DNA of 64,000 nucleotides from Notospermus geniculatus (lineage: Eukaryota > Nemertea > Pilidiophora > Heteronemertea > Lineidae). The stretch lies in the NCBI GenBank assembly GCA_002633025.1, contig NMRB01000002.1:587771-651770 (forward strand). Reading direction: 5' to 3'. A program made the position numbers and the translations under genes. Below are positions 24,844-36,609 of the stretch, one piece after another (position 1 is the stretch's first letter; every line of letters begins with the position of its first letter). The notes beneath the pieces are model-generated. The model searched no databases, had not been told where the DNA came from, and was given only the letters and a program-made list of their open reading frames with translations.

Positions 24844-25267
24844 ATACTCTAGTTTCGTGTTTTTAACACACCTTTCAGATATTCAAGGCGGGCACTGAAC
24901 GCGCCGCCCCCGCAATAGATACACAAAGGATCTTTCAGTTCATTCACCACGGATGACCAATCGCTGGGCCGCACGGTGTCTGCACCGCTCGAGACGTCTA
25001 GGCCTTTTCGGGCTATCTAGTCCACGTGGTCAATTTCATTCAACTCCTACTGACGGCCGAACGCCGCAAGGATAAATACCAAAACACAAGTCATTCATAG
25101 TCTGATCAGTTACAACATGCGGTCAACTAAATTCAATCATCCCCCGCCCTATCTCCGCCTTGGCCTTTTACTCCAAGAGGCCTATTGTCATACTCAATGC
25201 ATATTACGATGGAGGCGGTCTCACCACCTTGTAATGAAGGTGTGTTAAAAACACGAAACTAGAGTAT
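24844..25267. mobile_element. 424-bp element with perfect 31-bp terminal inverted repeats
   Basis: The 31 bases at 24844-24874 (starting ATACTCTAGTTTCGTG) are repeated exactly in reverse complement at 25237-25267. The 362 bp between the arms are more GC-rich than the surroundings and include CCAAT (24957), GATAAATA (25071), TCATTCA (25091) and an ATG at 25117 that opens a 43-codon frame ending inside the right arm. No target duplication is obvious. It is most simply a non-autonomous DNA transposon of recent origin, since the arms are identical. A promoter-like layout inside is noted separately as an inference. Confidence 0.75.
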
Positions 25268-25858
25268 TTTTATAAGGTATACAAATGCATAAAACATAGG
25301 TAAATGTACATGTAGGCCTATATACATGCTATATACTATGCAAAGTGTGTATACAGTCCATGACTTTCAATAATGATGTAGATGGCCTTGTATTTGATCT
25401 TCGTCGACTGTGAACACAACTGTTCCATTGTAACGTAATCGGCGTTAATTGATACATATACACATAATATACCCGTGAACGCAATTACGAACACTCCGAT
25501 GAAACGTACAACATTCGCCTGCACATGTCGCGGAGTGCACACAAGTCGTTTGTTTTAAACCACAACGTACAAACGATGTGTAGTCAGAGAGAAGTCCAGG
25601 TTGTGGACAAGTGCAAGCAACTTAAATGCATGTATAGCCAATACAATGCATGGCATCGAGCAATCCATGTCAACAACGGCTTGAAACAAAGTGCTCGAGG
25701 TATATTCTTATTCTACGGTCATCAGTAGGCTATGGCAGGGTGAAGTTTTTGCTTCTGTTTACAACGAAACGACAACCACCAACGTTCCAGAAACGTTCAA
25801 ATAAAAAAGCCCATTTCTACACAAGAAATTCCAAACCCACACAAATTTTTGTACCTTC

Positions 25859-26029
25859 TCAACTCTCGACTTTGACTTTCATTTTCCTGACACCATACGT
25901 CCTCCAGACGTCGGGATTTTGTAACTTAATGACACGCCAGTTGGCATATTCGCACTCGATGATGGTAGCAATGCCAGTTATCATCAAAAAGGTACATTTA
26001 CATGAAGTTTGTTGCCCATGTTGAGTAGC
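25859..26029 (-). CDS. Candidate terminal exon, unknown product
   Basis: On the minus strand a strong pyrimidine tract (CTTCTTCTACTTCC, then CTTGGATTCAG) ends at an acceptor at 26030-26031. The frame that follows is open for 56 codons to TGA at 25859-25861. It reads like a protein end: TIIECEYANWRVIKLQNPD, then VWRTYGVRKMKVKVES. A second frame of the same exon also reads well for its first 15 codons (NMGNKLHVNVPF) and then stops at a run of five T. One base of difference there would join the two readings, so either a frameshift or a chance resemblance is possible. The family is not recognised. Confidence 0.25.
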   Translation of the reverse strand, partial: ATQHGQQTSCKCTFLMITGIATIIECEYANWRVIKLQNPDVWRTYGVRKMKVKVES

Positions 26030-26092
26030 CTGAATCCAAGGTGAGCATGTTGCAGCAAGGAAGTAGAAGAAGCCAGGCTGCGTTCACTTCAC

Positions 26093-26211
26093 CTTGGTTC
26101 TGTTTGTCTATTCATCGGATGAGTTGGGATACACCATCTTCTGGTTTCTTGGGTGAAATCAACAGAGTAGTCATTGAGGCAATTAACAACATGCCATGCA
26201 GGATCGGTTGC
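26093..26211 (-). CDS. Candidate internal exon, unknown product
   Basis: The minus-strand frame runs 39 codons plus two bases from an AG near 26212 to a donor AAG|GTGAAG at 26087-26092. The peptide DPAWHVVNCLNDYSVDFTQE and the following TRRWCIPTHPMNRQTEP is protein-like. A 63-bp intron would separate it from the candidate exon at 25859-26029. The splice phase joins it to the shorter reading of that exon, which stops at the five-T run, not to the long reading. The pair is therefore either disrupted or misjudged. The acceptor has a poor pyrimidine tract. Confidence 0.22.
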
Positions 26212-29200
26212 CTTGTTTTACATGCAGAAATCATGTTTTACACTGATTCCACAAGATTTGCCATGTTTACTCACAGTGGCCTGTTGATTGCCACACTTGC
26301 TGTTTTATGAGACCCAGAGGCGGAGCTCTTACTTGCAATAAACAGCCGTTTACGGTGTATTTTATGCATCCTCAAACGAGCAACCTCCGCACTGAATTCT
26401 ACGAACCTTCGCTGGTAATTCAGCTGAGATGAGCGTTTACTGTGATGCTGGATGAATCTCTTGGGCACGTTTTACAACTTAGCGTTCGTCGTTTATTGAT
26501 TATGACAATGGTATTATCTACCTGTCAAATCACTGAGCTCATAATACTTGAAAAGGTGCAAAGTAGAATGAAAACAAAAGATTGGAGCGAATATAAATTG
26601 AAAGAGGTGTGCATATTTTCTCCAAAATGAGTCACTTCATAGCTGCTTTTCAGCGGTGCATGTTTAGGCTCATTGCCAACTGAAGTAACACTCGTATGAC
26701 AAAAGCAAGTAAAGCTCAGAGTAAAGCACAAACTATCATTCCATGTAGGCCCACGTAACATTTGTTAGTCGAAGTATTGAACGTGAAAAGGATTCTGATG
26801 CTTTTCTTTTTGCCATAAATGCCAACAACAGATATACCGTACGTTACAAACTTCTTCAAATGTCAATTCGTTTAGCAGATCCCCAGGGCCTAGCATACAG
26901 TTCCACAAACAATCATAAAAACATATCAGTATAGCTCTTTTCAGTTTGTATCGATGATCTGCTTTGATGGTATGAGATCGATACTATATGTCTATAGGCA
27001 TGAGGTGAGCATCCAGGTTAGTCAGACTGAAAGGTTAGATGAGGTGTGTAAATAAGTATGTGTCGGAGTATGATAACAAATTGGAATGAAACATGTCGGA
27101 ACAAATTGTAAGGCAGCATNTGTTTGGATGATCATAAAGCAATCACAATATGGTTTACAATGATGGAAAGAACCTTGATCATGTTGATCAGATCATGAGG
27201 ATTTAACGACAGATTTTTCTTGCGAACAAACTTATGAGTGTGGGATTCCTTCATTTTGTTTATACTGAAAAAAACTTAACTGGACGTTTCAAATGGCATG
27301 ATACCAGTCAGTTAATGAAAAGGTACCGAAACGCTTTTGTCTTCTATTAGGCCTAGAGATCCTCAATCTACCAATAAACTTTGCACTGTCTTACTGCCGT
27401 GTACACAAGAGAATATTGTTAATCATAGTTTTTCCAATTTGGAACGTACCAAGGAAAGGATCACGTCGATTTTTGACCTTTTTCTCTTATTTTTTGCACA
27501 TTCTCCAGTAGCGGAGGATAGACACCCGTTGGTAGTGATGCGTTACTGATCTACCAACCAGCAGATGGAGAAGAATCGCTGCTATGTTGTATTATTTGTT
27601 ACTTTCACCCTAGGCTTAGCGGAAGATGCTCATCAAGCTTAATTGATAACCAGCTGCTGGTAAATTGCTATTAACACGCGCGTTCATTTCTTTATGCTCA
27701 TCACAACAGCACGGAGAGTTCCTTTTTATTCTTTGGTCTCTTCAGAATGTGAAATGACCAGATGTATGAAATGGTTATGATGTTCAGTACATCCTGCATT
27801 ATGACGAACACAATGGATATAAAGGTTCTGTTAGGTGAAAATTATCAATAATCTAAAACAAAACTGGCTCATGTTTTAGTTTCAACGCGATAAACTAGAA
27901 AAAAGGTTGCAAGCTTTAACTATTCACCCATAGCAAATTGGGCTTGTGCCTTGAATAATCAATGCAGCCTAGTCTTTTAGGAAGGCCGAAGGAAATGGTA
28001 CTGAAGGGGGAATTGGCAAACAGCCCGTCGCTTCGAGAGACCAGTCACCCATATTCAGCAGAAGAGCACCAGCCGTGTGCTGATTTTAGGACTTGAAGAT
28101 TGATTGACCTCGTCTAGTAAAAGCCACCCCAGCGTGGTCGATTTCGCATTCGTAATCGATTCAAATTAATTACCCCTAGGCAGGGTTGGGCATTGTTTGT
28201 CACCTTTTGGAAGAAAAGGCTTTTGCGTGACCATTCCGATGGTACAAGTATAATAATGTGAGGATTTGGGTCTAGGCCGAGCATGTTGCACTGGCCGTAG
28301 TTCGCAGTCGGCGTTCATGCTTCCAATGCATGCACCGACCTCTTTCCGTACAATGACTCTCATCGTATCCTTCTTCCACTTACGACGATCCTGCATTGCT
28401 TTACCAATAACCTACCCCGAATAACTGTTAAACCATATTGTTGTTGTATGTGGTTTTTATGACCAATGGTTCAAACATCTGCTCATCATTGATATCGTAT
28501 TGGTTTCTGTCTCGACCTGTATTTGTACATATGTTGATTTTTTTGATGTATTCATGTCTGAATAAATATTACATGTACGTGTACGGTATGTAACATATCA
28601 TCTGTATAATTCTATCGCAATAAATTTCATCAAATCATTTTTATTTCCTTTGTGAACTTGTCTGTAGTGTGGAGAATGGTTTTGTGAGACCCTGCAATAA
28701 ACTACTAGTATCTAACACTTAGTAGGCCTTGTCGCTTGTATCTTTACTGATTGACTCCACCACTTCTCACACTCAAAGTAACTCATTCACAACCGAGTGA
28801 CTATATGAATGTTGTTAATTCATGAAATCGGATTGATTGAGAGAAGGTGCCTCTTTTATTAAAAATATCTCCAAGATAAAACAAGATAGCGGCGTTGATT
28901 AAAACAACTGTCAGATAGGACTGCCAGTGGCTGTGATAAGCTATTAAAGTGCGAAACATGACAAATAGGCAATTAGAAAAGCGTACGATTTATTTAATTC
29001 TTCACCGACAAAAGCCTGCGATATGACAATAAATTGCTTTAAAAGAACTGACGTAATTGTAGATTGTAACTGCTGTAAATGGAAATGAATCATCCATGGG
29101 AAAGTCAGGAGCAATTAGGGAAGATGGCTTTGAGTACGAGCTTTGAACCTTGCAAAAAAGTCATATTGGAACGGACAACTGAAAGAAGGTTTAGATTAGC

Positions 29201-30461
29201 TTTCGGCCTATATTGAGATGTGCCTGTTGTTTGTTTTTTGTGAGATTCAACGCAAATGATTATTCTCTTCTCTGACATAGGTGAAAAGAACAGTTGTCGC
29301 ATTCTAATACAATTGACAACCACCATAACCATTATCCACAGGTCCAATATACTGACACCTGCTACACGGCGGGCGCCTTTTCAATACTAATTCACCATAT
29401 TTCAAACAATGTCACTTGTTATTTTCACAATAGTAATTCACACTCGAAAACCTGAGAATGTTCTTCTTACTACAACATATGATTATGCCACTGCGTGCCA
29501 TATGTGTATGTATCGACACAATACGTAGGCATCGATATGCTTACTGTGCGTCGATGTATTCATTCAAACTAGGCCTGTTCGTTTGTTGAACCTGCACGAT
29601 TTATAACAAATGGTGGAGAACCTCAAAGGACCCGGAAGGGGATGTGTGAAATAAGAAACAGAAAAAAACTATCATTAGGCCCATATGTCGGCGAAAGACA
29701 AAGATTTTTGCAGACTATCTTTAAAAATCTATGTAGATGAGTCAAATATGCAATGATACAAATTAAAAACGTGGACGTGTTCCGTTACACCCTGAACACT
29801 GATAACTATGTTACTTGGTGCAAAACACTGCTTTTCAGTGTTCATTCCGGTGTAACACCTGCACTGAAAATCGAAGTACATGCTTGGTGGATGAACTGAC
29901 TTGAAGTGAATTTTATACGGCATGTCACCTTGGTTTGAATCAAGAGTAGCAAATGTAACTGACAGATGGGAAAAGAGTTCATTCTCACAAGCCATATTCA
30001 TCAAGAAATCGTTTTAATTGCTAAACGTTGAGACACTTGAGTGGAGAAGCAACACAGCCCATGGATGGATTATTACATACTGCCGGAAGCTAATTGTTAA
30101 TATCTTCCAACATATAAATTACAAATTATTATTAAGTTTTTTTACACACCAGACAATAATGAATCATTACATAGTATTCATTTCAGCACTCGGAGAAGAA
30201 AACCTAATATCAACTGGAAAAACTAGTTCGTTGAGTGTGGATATTACCCAAGTGGTATGAATATTTGATCTGGGACGTAGACTTTCGTCGGGAAGTCCCT
30301 GTGTTAACCGACAGACGATATCTTGGTACGGAATCATTGGTATGGTCGACAGAAGGTAAAGAAATTGCGAACGCGGCTGCAGATCCGTGTTTGAGAGCAT
30401 GCAACTCGAAACAACACAGCGATTACATAGTGTCGCTCAACGGGTCAGAAATGAAAACAAA
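26212..30461. other. Non-coding stretch with a single-N join at 27120
   Basis: No repeat family or convincing exon was recognised over 4 kb. A lone N at 27120 is another contig join, here without visible duplication of the flanks. The plus-strand frame at 30235-30471 (79 codons; TESLVWSTEGKEIANAAADP) reads like protein but lacks splice support. Frames at 28166-28396, 29105-29347 and 29729-30004 are unremarkable. Confidence 0.45.
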
Positions 30462-30498
30462 ATGGCGGTGACTTTTTTGACTGATGAGATGCAGTCAT
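30462..30498 (+). CDS. Candidate initiator exon, unknown product
   Basis: An ATG in strong context (ACAAAATGGCGG) opens 12 codons (MAVTFLTDEMQS) plus one base and meets a consensus donor CAT|GTGAGT at 30499. The AAAATGGCGG sequence also matches a YY1-type element that often overlaps start codons of TATA-less animal genes. No downstream exon was placed. Without the splice the frame would read four more codons and stop. Confidence 0.2.
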
Positions 30499-32909
30499 GT
30501 GAGTTTTCTTAGAATATATAAGTAAAAAACCCAGCGAAATCAGTTTCGGCTATTACTGAAAAAAAACATCTCACAAATTCACTGAGGCATTTCCCGAATG
30601 CCCACGAGTCTTGGTACTGTTTGTTCTAAGACTCATACATTCGATATAGCCCCGGTTGCTGCATTTTCATCTTCCACAATGAAAACATTACTAGCAGCAG
30701 ATCCAATGTAAATCAACCTTTTTTTACAGCAAGTTTTCGCTGGCCAGATGCAGCGTGAAACCATACAACATCTGCATAAAACGTATTCCCTAACCCCAAG
30801 GCATGAATTCCCAATGAAACTCAACCATATCCAGCGGCTATTTCAGCATCTCTACAAATTCACCATGCACCAACGATTATCATCGAGTTGATATAGATAT
30901 TAAATACATTGTATCATGTACTAGTATAATAATTACAGATGTAAAGGACATGGGGGAATGTGTTTGGAGGCAGTCTGCATAAAGAGCAACGACATCAAAT
31001 GAGGTTTTCGCTGAGAGCATTTTAGGTTTCTTCAACGAACATGTTTTTTTTCAACTCCGAGGTTTGCTGCAGGGATTGGCGGTGTTTGGCATGGGTATTT
31101 GAAAGGTTGATGAATTCTTCGTAATACCCATGGGGAAAAACGATTGTTGGTGGCGGTTTTGTGAAATTTTCCTCTACTGCTGTTTCATCGTTAGAGGAAG
31201 ACCGTAACTTCGAGAACTTTTTTTAAGATTGAAAGTCGACAAGCTGACGGTAAAAAAAAGCCAACGTTAACACCTACGTGAAATATAACTCTCAAAAAGA
31301 ACTATGTGATGAATGAATGTGGAAAGTTTGTAACGATGTACACATATGCAGACGATAGCTGATAGGAAAATGAATACAAATCACATGTAAACCATCCAAA
31401 ATAAAAAAAAACGAAAAGAATATAAGAGTAGTGTTAATAGTGGTACTTACGTTTTGGTAAAAGAAATAGAATAACTTCTGCCAGGCATACATAGAGCCAT
31501 AGACTTCCACCCATCCTATACACCCTGGGGACGCCGCCGCCGCCTAGTCCTATGCATTTATTATTTCCACAGCTCTAGACTCCTTCGTTTTCACCAGTAT
31601 TCCCAAGGGGAACGGGCCTGAAGAGATAACACAGAAGATCCAATCACTGGACGTAAACTAAATGCAATCCGATGACAAGAACATCCTCGGCGCATGACGA
31701 CGTAAGAATAAGTTCCACAAATGTTTAACAAAACATAAAGTTGTAGTCATATATTCAATCAGTTCCTCTTTCTCCACTTTTGATGCCAACTCCTCCTTCG
31801 CTCTACCCTCTGCAAGTTGATGCTCCTGATGAAATGCCGGCTGCGCGTTGCATGCTCGCCTAGATAACTTGTTCAGATGGAAGCAACCGCTGACGTATCG
31901 CGAGAGGCGATCAATAACTTATGATTCCTGCTCTGTCAAACTATTGCCGGTTGAAGGACCCGCTTCCCGTTTCCAAGTTAACATCCCAACACCAAAATCC
32001 CTTCTTTCCACAACTTATTAACTTCCCCAAACCAAACTACTAATCACAATTAGACGAGTAGCAGATGAGAGGCGAAGACACGTCTATTAGCCCCCGTGCC
32101 AGCCTTAGAAAGGACATGCGCACAATCGTCATGGAGACTTTTTAATTTTATGCAAGAGATAGCGCAGAGTTTAAGGTGGAATATCATTAGCGAAAAGATG
32201 ACGTAATAAATTTTCATTTTCTACGTCTTTATATGTTTATTTGTAAATGCCATGTTGATAATATGAAACAATGAACAGAATAATAATTTGATGTTCGTAT
32301 CGATTGAATGACATGATGACACGACATCGAAATTCCATGGAAACCATTTGATGAATGATGGTACATCTCATTTATGGTGTCTATGCCAGTTATTGGTATA
32401 TTCTCCAAGAGAAGATATCGGTTTTTGATGTTACCCTGGAGAAAAGGACCCGCCCACTCTGTGACTCAGCAGCTGAGAGCGAAATATTTTGGGCAGTGTA
32501 CCATGTGATCGATTTTCGCTCATATCATAGTGAATCCTTCAGTTTTGGCCAAACACTCATTGCCGCACTCATCACCAATATTGCAACTGTTCGAACCATA
32601 CATGGCTGATTTAGTGGTCAGTCGCAGTCAGAAGTAGACTGATAGACATGACAGATTGCCTTCTAACAGCAATCGACGTGATATGACCAAAATAGTCCGA
32701 CATGTTCCGTGAAGTCACCCAAGTAACCTACACATGGAACAGCAATGGCGTCCTTAAGTCATGGTCCACTGCAAGCAACGAAAGCCATAAGTGAAAGACA
32801 CCATGACGATACCGTTGGTTTTCTAGTTTTTACTCAGTAAAGGACTGTGAAAACTGCTACCGGTATATGAAATCTGGCTGCACTGATCAGCACTAGGCTC
32901 ACACTGATT
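30499..32909. other. Non-coding stretch
   Basis: No gene or repeat family was recognised. A short GCC trinucleotide run (four units) lies at 31532-31544. The frame at 32355-32609 (84 codons) has no supporting signals. Confidence 0.5.
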
Positions 32910-33296
32910 TCAGTGATATCGTTTTTCGTAGATCTCTGCCATTTTTACAAGATTTGATGCAACTCTTTTCGAGATATTTTGCTCTTCGTCAAATATAGAC
33001 TCGTATTGTCCCGGCAGTACATTTCCTTGATAATGGTGTCGATTTTGTCTGAAGCACTTGAAGACAAGCGGCAGCCTGGTTAATGACCGACAGTTTCCAA
33101 ATGCTTCCTTCACGCTTGAAAGATCTTTTTGGCCAGTTTTAAAGAAAGTCGATGCCATAACTTTTAGAGACGTATAAAAATCGATGATTTTCGCTTTTGG
33201 CACCATTGCACCGACCGACATCAAAGTGCTAGACAGACTGAGAGTGTCGGATCTCAAGTGTTGCCGATAACCCGTGAGTGGTGATTTTATACTTGG
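32910..33296 (-). CDS. Candidate terminal exon, unknown product
   Basis: The minus-strand frame is open for 128 codons between stops, ending at TGA 32910-32912, with an internal ATG at 33221. It is one of the more protein-like long frames in the window. It has an amphipathic segment (PKAKIIDFYTSLKVMASTFF), a charged middle and a helical, lysine/glutamate-rich end (KRVASNLVKMAEIYEKRYH). The plus strand is not open over most of it. No domain is recognised and no good acceptor was found at its 5' side, so the start is undefined. It could be a small intronless gene, a terminal exon or chance. Confidence 0.25.
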   Translation of the reverse strand, partial: PSIKSPLTGYRQHLRSDTLSLSSTLMSVGAMVPKAKIIDFYTSLKVMASTFFKTGQKDLSSVKEAFGNCRSLTRLPLVFKCFRQNRHHYQGNVLPGQYESIFDEEQNISKRVASNLVKMAEIYEKRYH

Positions 33297-33844
33297 TCAG
33301 TTTATTGAGGTTTTCCCCAGTCCGGAATACTTGTAATCGGCGGTTCTGGTTTAATATATGTCAGAGGTTGAGTCATCCCTTGAAAGGAAACGATCGGATG
33401 TTCATCATCCAGCAGGGGTTACCCCCCCCCCCATTCGACGAGAGGCCCCGTTATAGTTCTGGACTTAATGGTCCCATGTTAGATCCAAACTACACAAGTC
33501 ATGTGCATACATGTACACGTTGCCAAACCATACATTACATAGATGAAAGTTACATGTACTCATATGACTGCCAAAACTGTGTTTGTTTCTAATTTCGTAC
33601 CTGTAATCTCAATTTACTGGCACTAGGCCTGCATGTATATCTTCTAACCAAAACGTCAGCAACATCTTCTACATTAGCTTCAATCTCTGTTTTGAACAGC
33701 CGAGCCCAGAGTTAACAATATCCCGTTGCTTACTTACGAAACAGACACAGAAAAACATCAAGGGAAACATTTTTTTCCAACTTAGCTGCCTTGTCTTTAA
33801 TCTTCCCACGATTGCGAATGTGGTAGGATTTCCTTCCCTTTATA

Positions 33845-34177
33845 CACTGTTAGAAATTATTAAATTTACAGTAGTAATTCTGCAGTAATTTTACAGAAAT
33901 TCCCTGCAGCAGAGTCCCCAGCACTTTCTGTAAATTTACATAATTTTTTTATGGTGTGATTCATGTTTTCCTGTATTGGTTGGACTCCATTGGACATCCA
34001 ATAATGATGCCTTCTGAGGGCAGTATGAAAATACAATTTGGTCAGCCTCCAGTCAAATCTCTGTTGACATTTATTTAAGTTTGCAATTTTACAGATCAGG
34101 TCTGTAATTTTACAGAACCGTCCTGGGGACTCTGCTGCACAGATTTTCTGTAAAATCTTCTGTTATTTCTAACAGTG
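33845..34177. mobile_element. MITE with CACTGTTAG ends and TA target duplication
   Basis: The left end CACTGTTAGAAATTA and the right end TATTTCTAACAGTG are inverted repeats. Inside, both arms carry AGTCCCCAG/CTGGGGACT and several TTTACAG or CTGTAAA motifs, so the whole 333-bp unit folds as a loose hairpin. TA flanks it on both sides (33843-33844, 34178-34179), as for Tc1/mariner elements. It has no coding capacity. The CACTG terminus is shared with the insertion at 50866-51005. Confidence 0.85.
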
Positions 34178-34843
34178 TACCCCTGACCTATCCGTAGTTT
34201 TTCAGTACCGGTACCCTTTATAGAGTCAACTGCCCCCCCCCCCGTGCATGATCGTAAAATAAGGTTTGTAATGATAGATTTATGAAACGAAGCCGTTTTC
34301 ATATATCACAAGGCTAATGTGTTCAGTTTTGCTTTCAGTATCATCAGGCGACTTGATACGAAAAGAGGAGACCCTCGAAGCATCGGAAACGTGTAGAACC
34401 GAGTCATTCTGTTCATATGCTTCATCTTGATAATCATTTTGTAACCCCAACTGAAAATGGCCGAACTCCCCTGTGGACTTCGCATACAATGCAATGTGCA
34501 TTAACTGGGCGTGCTTGGGTGGAATGGAAAACGCCTTGCCACCGGTGTAGAACTAATAAGATGGCTTTGACATGCTTAAGATCGAATGATCCAAAGTGAG
34601 GGATTCTTCCTCAGAGATAGTGCCATTCAGCTCAGAGGCTTTTGCACCACTTCCACAGCCAATTCGTGATTGAAATGGGAAGCCCAGGTAGAGGTTGTAG
34701 GGAAACATACTGGGGGTAGGTCAACTGGAGAAATCAACAAGGCAACACAGGCGATGATGTTTCGAGTTATATGACAGAGGTAATCTACATTTGTTGTGGT
34801 GTAATACAAAACTTATAAGGTCGATGAAATCAGAAGACGATCT
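34178..34843. other. Non-coding stretch with a poly-C run
   Basis: A run of 12 C lies at about 34223-34234; another run of about 13 C is at 33422-33434, and both are length-unstable sites. The short overlapping minus-strand frames at 34096-34501 partly cover the MITE and are not credible genes. Confidence 0.5.
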
Positions 34844-34950
34844 GGACCCATGTTCCCGAAGCCGTCGTAAGGTTAACGATATCGTTACGCTATGCATTTT
34901 TCCAGTTTTATCGACATCGTTAACCACGACGGCTTCGGGAACATGGGCCC
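34844..34950. mobile_element. 107-bp palindromic MITE
   Basis: GGACCCATGTTCCCGAAGCC at the left is mirrored by GGCTTCGGGAACATGGGCCC at the right, and complementarity continues inward through GTTAACGAT/ATCGTTAAC. The spacer is only about 20 bp, so the element can form one long hairpin. No clear target duplication is seen. The plus and minus frames through it are artefacts. Confidence 0.85.
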
Positions 34951-36390
34951 TGATTGGTTCCTCGAGAAAGCTGCGTCGGGGAGGCAGGATTAAGCGATGC
35001 TGATTGGACCATCCTATGCAGACCAGCAACGTACGATGCAGTAGGCCCACTTTTGGAGATTGTAAGGACTTGCTAGTGTATCAAAACATATTCTTTTCTG
35101 CATAATGGGAAAAAAACGTAGCAGTAAAATATGATCGACTTAGTTTCTGGAAGTGTCCTTTCCGATATCCGAATCCTAAGACGCTCATCGTCACGGTGAG
35201 AATCACAAATGAGATGATGATTGAAACGTACGTGAAACCTAATCGTCATTATGCACACTAACAACCCTGTGCATTGTCAGTGCACCCACCGATGATCTGC
35301 CAAGGAAAACTACGCATGCAGAATTCTGTGCCCGTGCGTTTTTCATAATCCAGGGCTTCGTGATAACACAACAGCAATGCAATCTCAAATCTCTATAGCA
35401 ATGTGAAGAAGGAAGATTCCTGGAGCTTTCATCGCAAAAATCCGATGTCTCGTGTTAAGCCGTGCCTGGGTATCGAACAGGAGGATTGTATGGCAGTTCT
35501 ATGTCAGAGTTTTTTGCGGGTGACATAACAAAATCAGACAAAAAGCTGCTGAGCAGCAACTGCCGTTAAGAAATCCTATCCTGCTATTTAATCCATATTC
35601 GATCTTACACTGAGAACACCGTACGAGAACATGTTTTTGGGAGGGCCTTTGTCAAAGCCGGGCTTTGTTTCGTCTACAGTGTGTAACTCAAACTGTCCGG
35701 AATTAGAACGTCTCTACGTTTAATGTACAGTTTTATGAATTTTTTGATTCCTTTATGATCTCACTGTACCCTCCACGGTACATGTATTTCGGCAGAGACC
35801 AACCATACAGAGAGCATAACCATACAGCAGAGCATGACCAAACATCGTACTTTGTATATCATACATGTACGTACATGTACTTGTATAATATACATGTACA
35901 TGTCAAGACTGGCCATCGTGTTCTGATGGACTGTGGTCTGATGATGTTGGAGGACCTTTCCCGTTTCGATTTTATTTCTTGATGTTTGCTTTGCCAGAAG
36001 ATGATCTCGAACAGACGTTAGTACAGACCAGGCCGGTCATTCGATATAAAATCCAATGAGGACTGGCCTCCGACGCCAAGCAAATAGGAGTCAATTTCGT
36101 GGACTCATTCGGCGATTGAGGAAGCAAACACTTCAGCTGCCGTAGGATAGCCAAGTTTCGAATATGTCAACATTTAGAGGATAATCGGTCAGAGAAGACG
36201 ATATTTTTGAAATGGCCAATGTGAAATCTGAGACATGCTACAATGTAGGACTGCCAGCTGTAAAAGTGAATGTGTGAGGGAAGTTTGAGTGGGGAAGCTC
36301 TCGAAACATTTAGACAATGGCAACGAAAACGGCAATTATTCGATCGACAGGGCTTTAACTTGTTAAAGTGTTTTGGCATCGCTTCGTGCT
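34951..36390. other. Non-coding stretch rich in TACATGTA
   Basis: No gene was recognised. 35860-35900 is a cluster of overlapping ACATGTAC palindromes. Short frames at 35073-35264, 35755-35982 and 35972-36154 lack support. Confidence 0.5.
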
Positions 36391-36393
36391 TAA

Positions 36394-36606
36394 AGCCTGC
36401 CGCACACTGGAGCTATCTGCTGAGCAAGAAGTCATTCGAGATCGTTTCTCAGCAGACAGCTCGCGTGTGCGTGTATTTTTTTCGGTGAGTTTTCCGCCTG
36501 CGAGGCGGAAAACTCACCGAATACGCGCACACGAGAGCTATCTGCTGAGCAAACGGTCTCGAGTGACGTTTTGCTATCAGCAGGTAGCTCCAGTGTGCGG
36601 CAGGCT
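36394..36606. mobile_element. 213-bp hairpin MITE with TAA target duplication
   Basis: AGCCTGCCGCACACTGGAGC at the left is matched by GCTCCAGTGTGCGGCAGGCT at the right. The arms stay complementary almost to the centre, where a perfect stem based on TCGGTGAGTTTTCCGCCT closes the hairpin. TAA flanks both ends (36391-36393, 36607-36609), the 3-bp TWA duplication typical of PIF/Harbinger elements. It carries no transposase. The ORFs at 36270-36637 on both strands are reflections of the palindrome. Confidence 0.88.
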
Positions 36607-36609
36607 TAA

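Noticed and set aside
24844-25267. Histone gene
   Set aside because: Promoter-like motifs are present, but the short frame after the ATG is not a histone and I see no histone 3' stem-loop.
32580-32600. tRNA B-box-like TGTTCGAACC
   Set aside because: No A box at a suitable distance and no cloverleaf can be drawn.
33410-33440. Coding across the poly-C run (proline-rich segment)
   Set aside because: The prolines come only from a homopolymer run of C whose length is unreliable.
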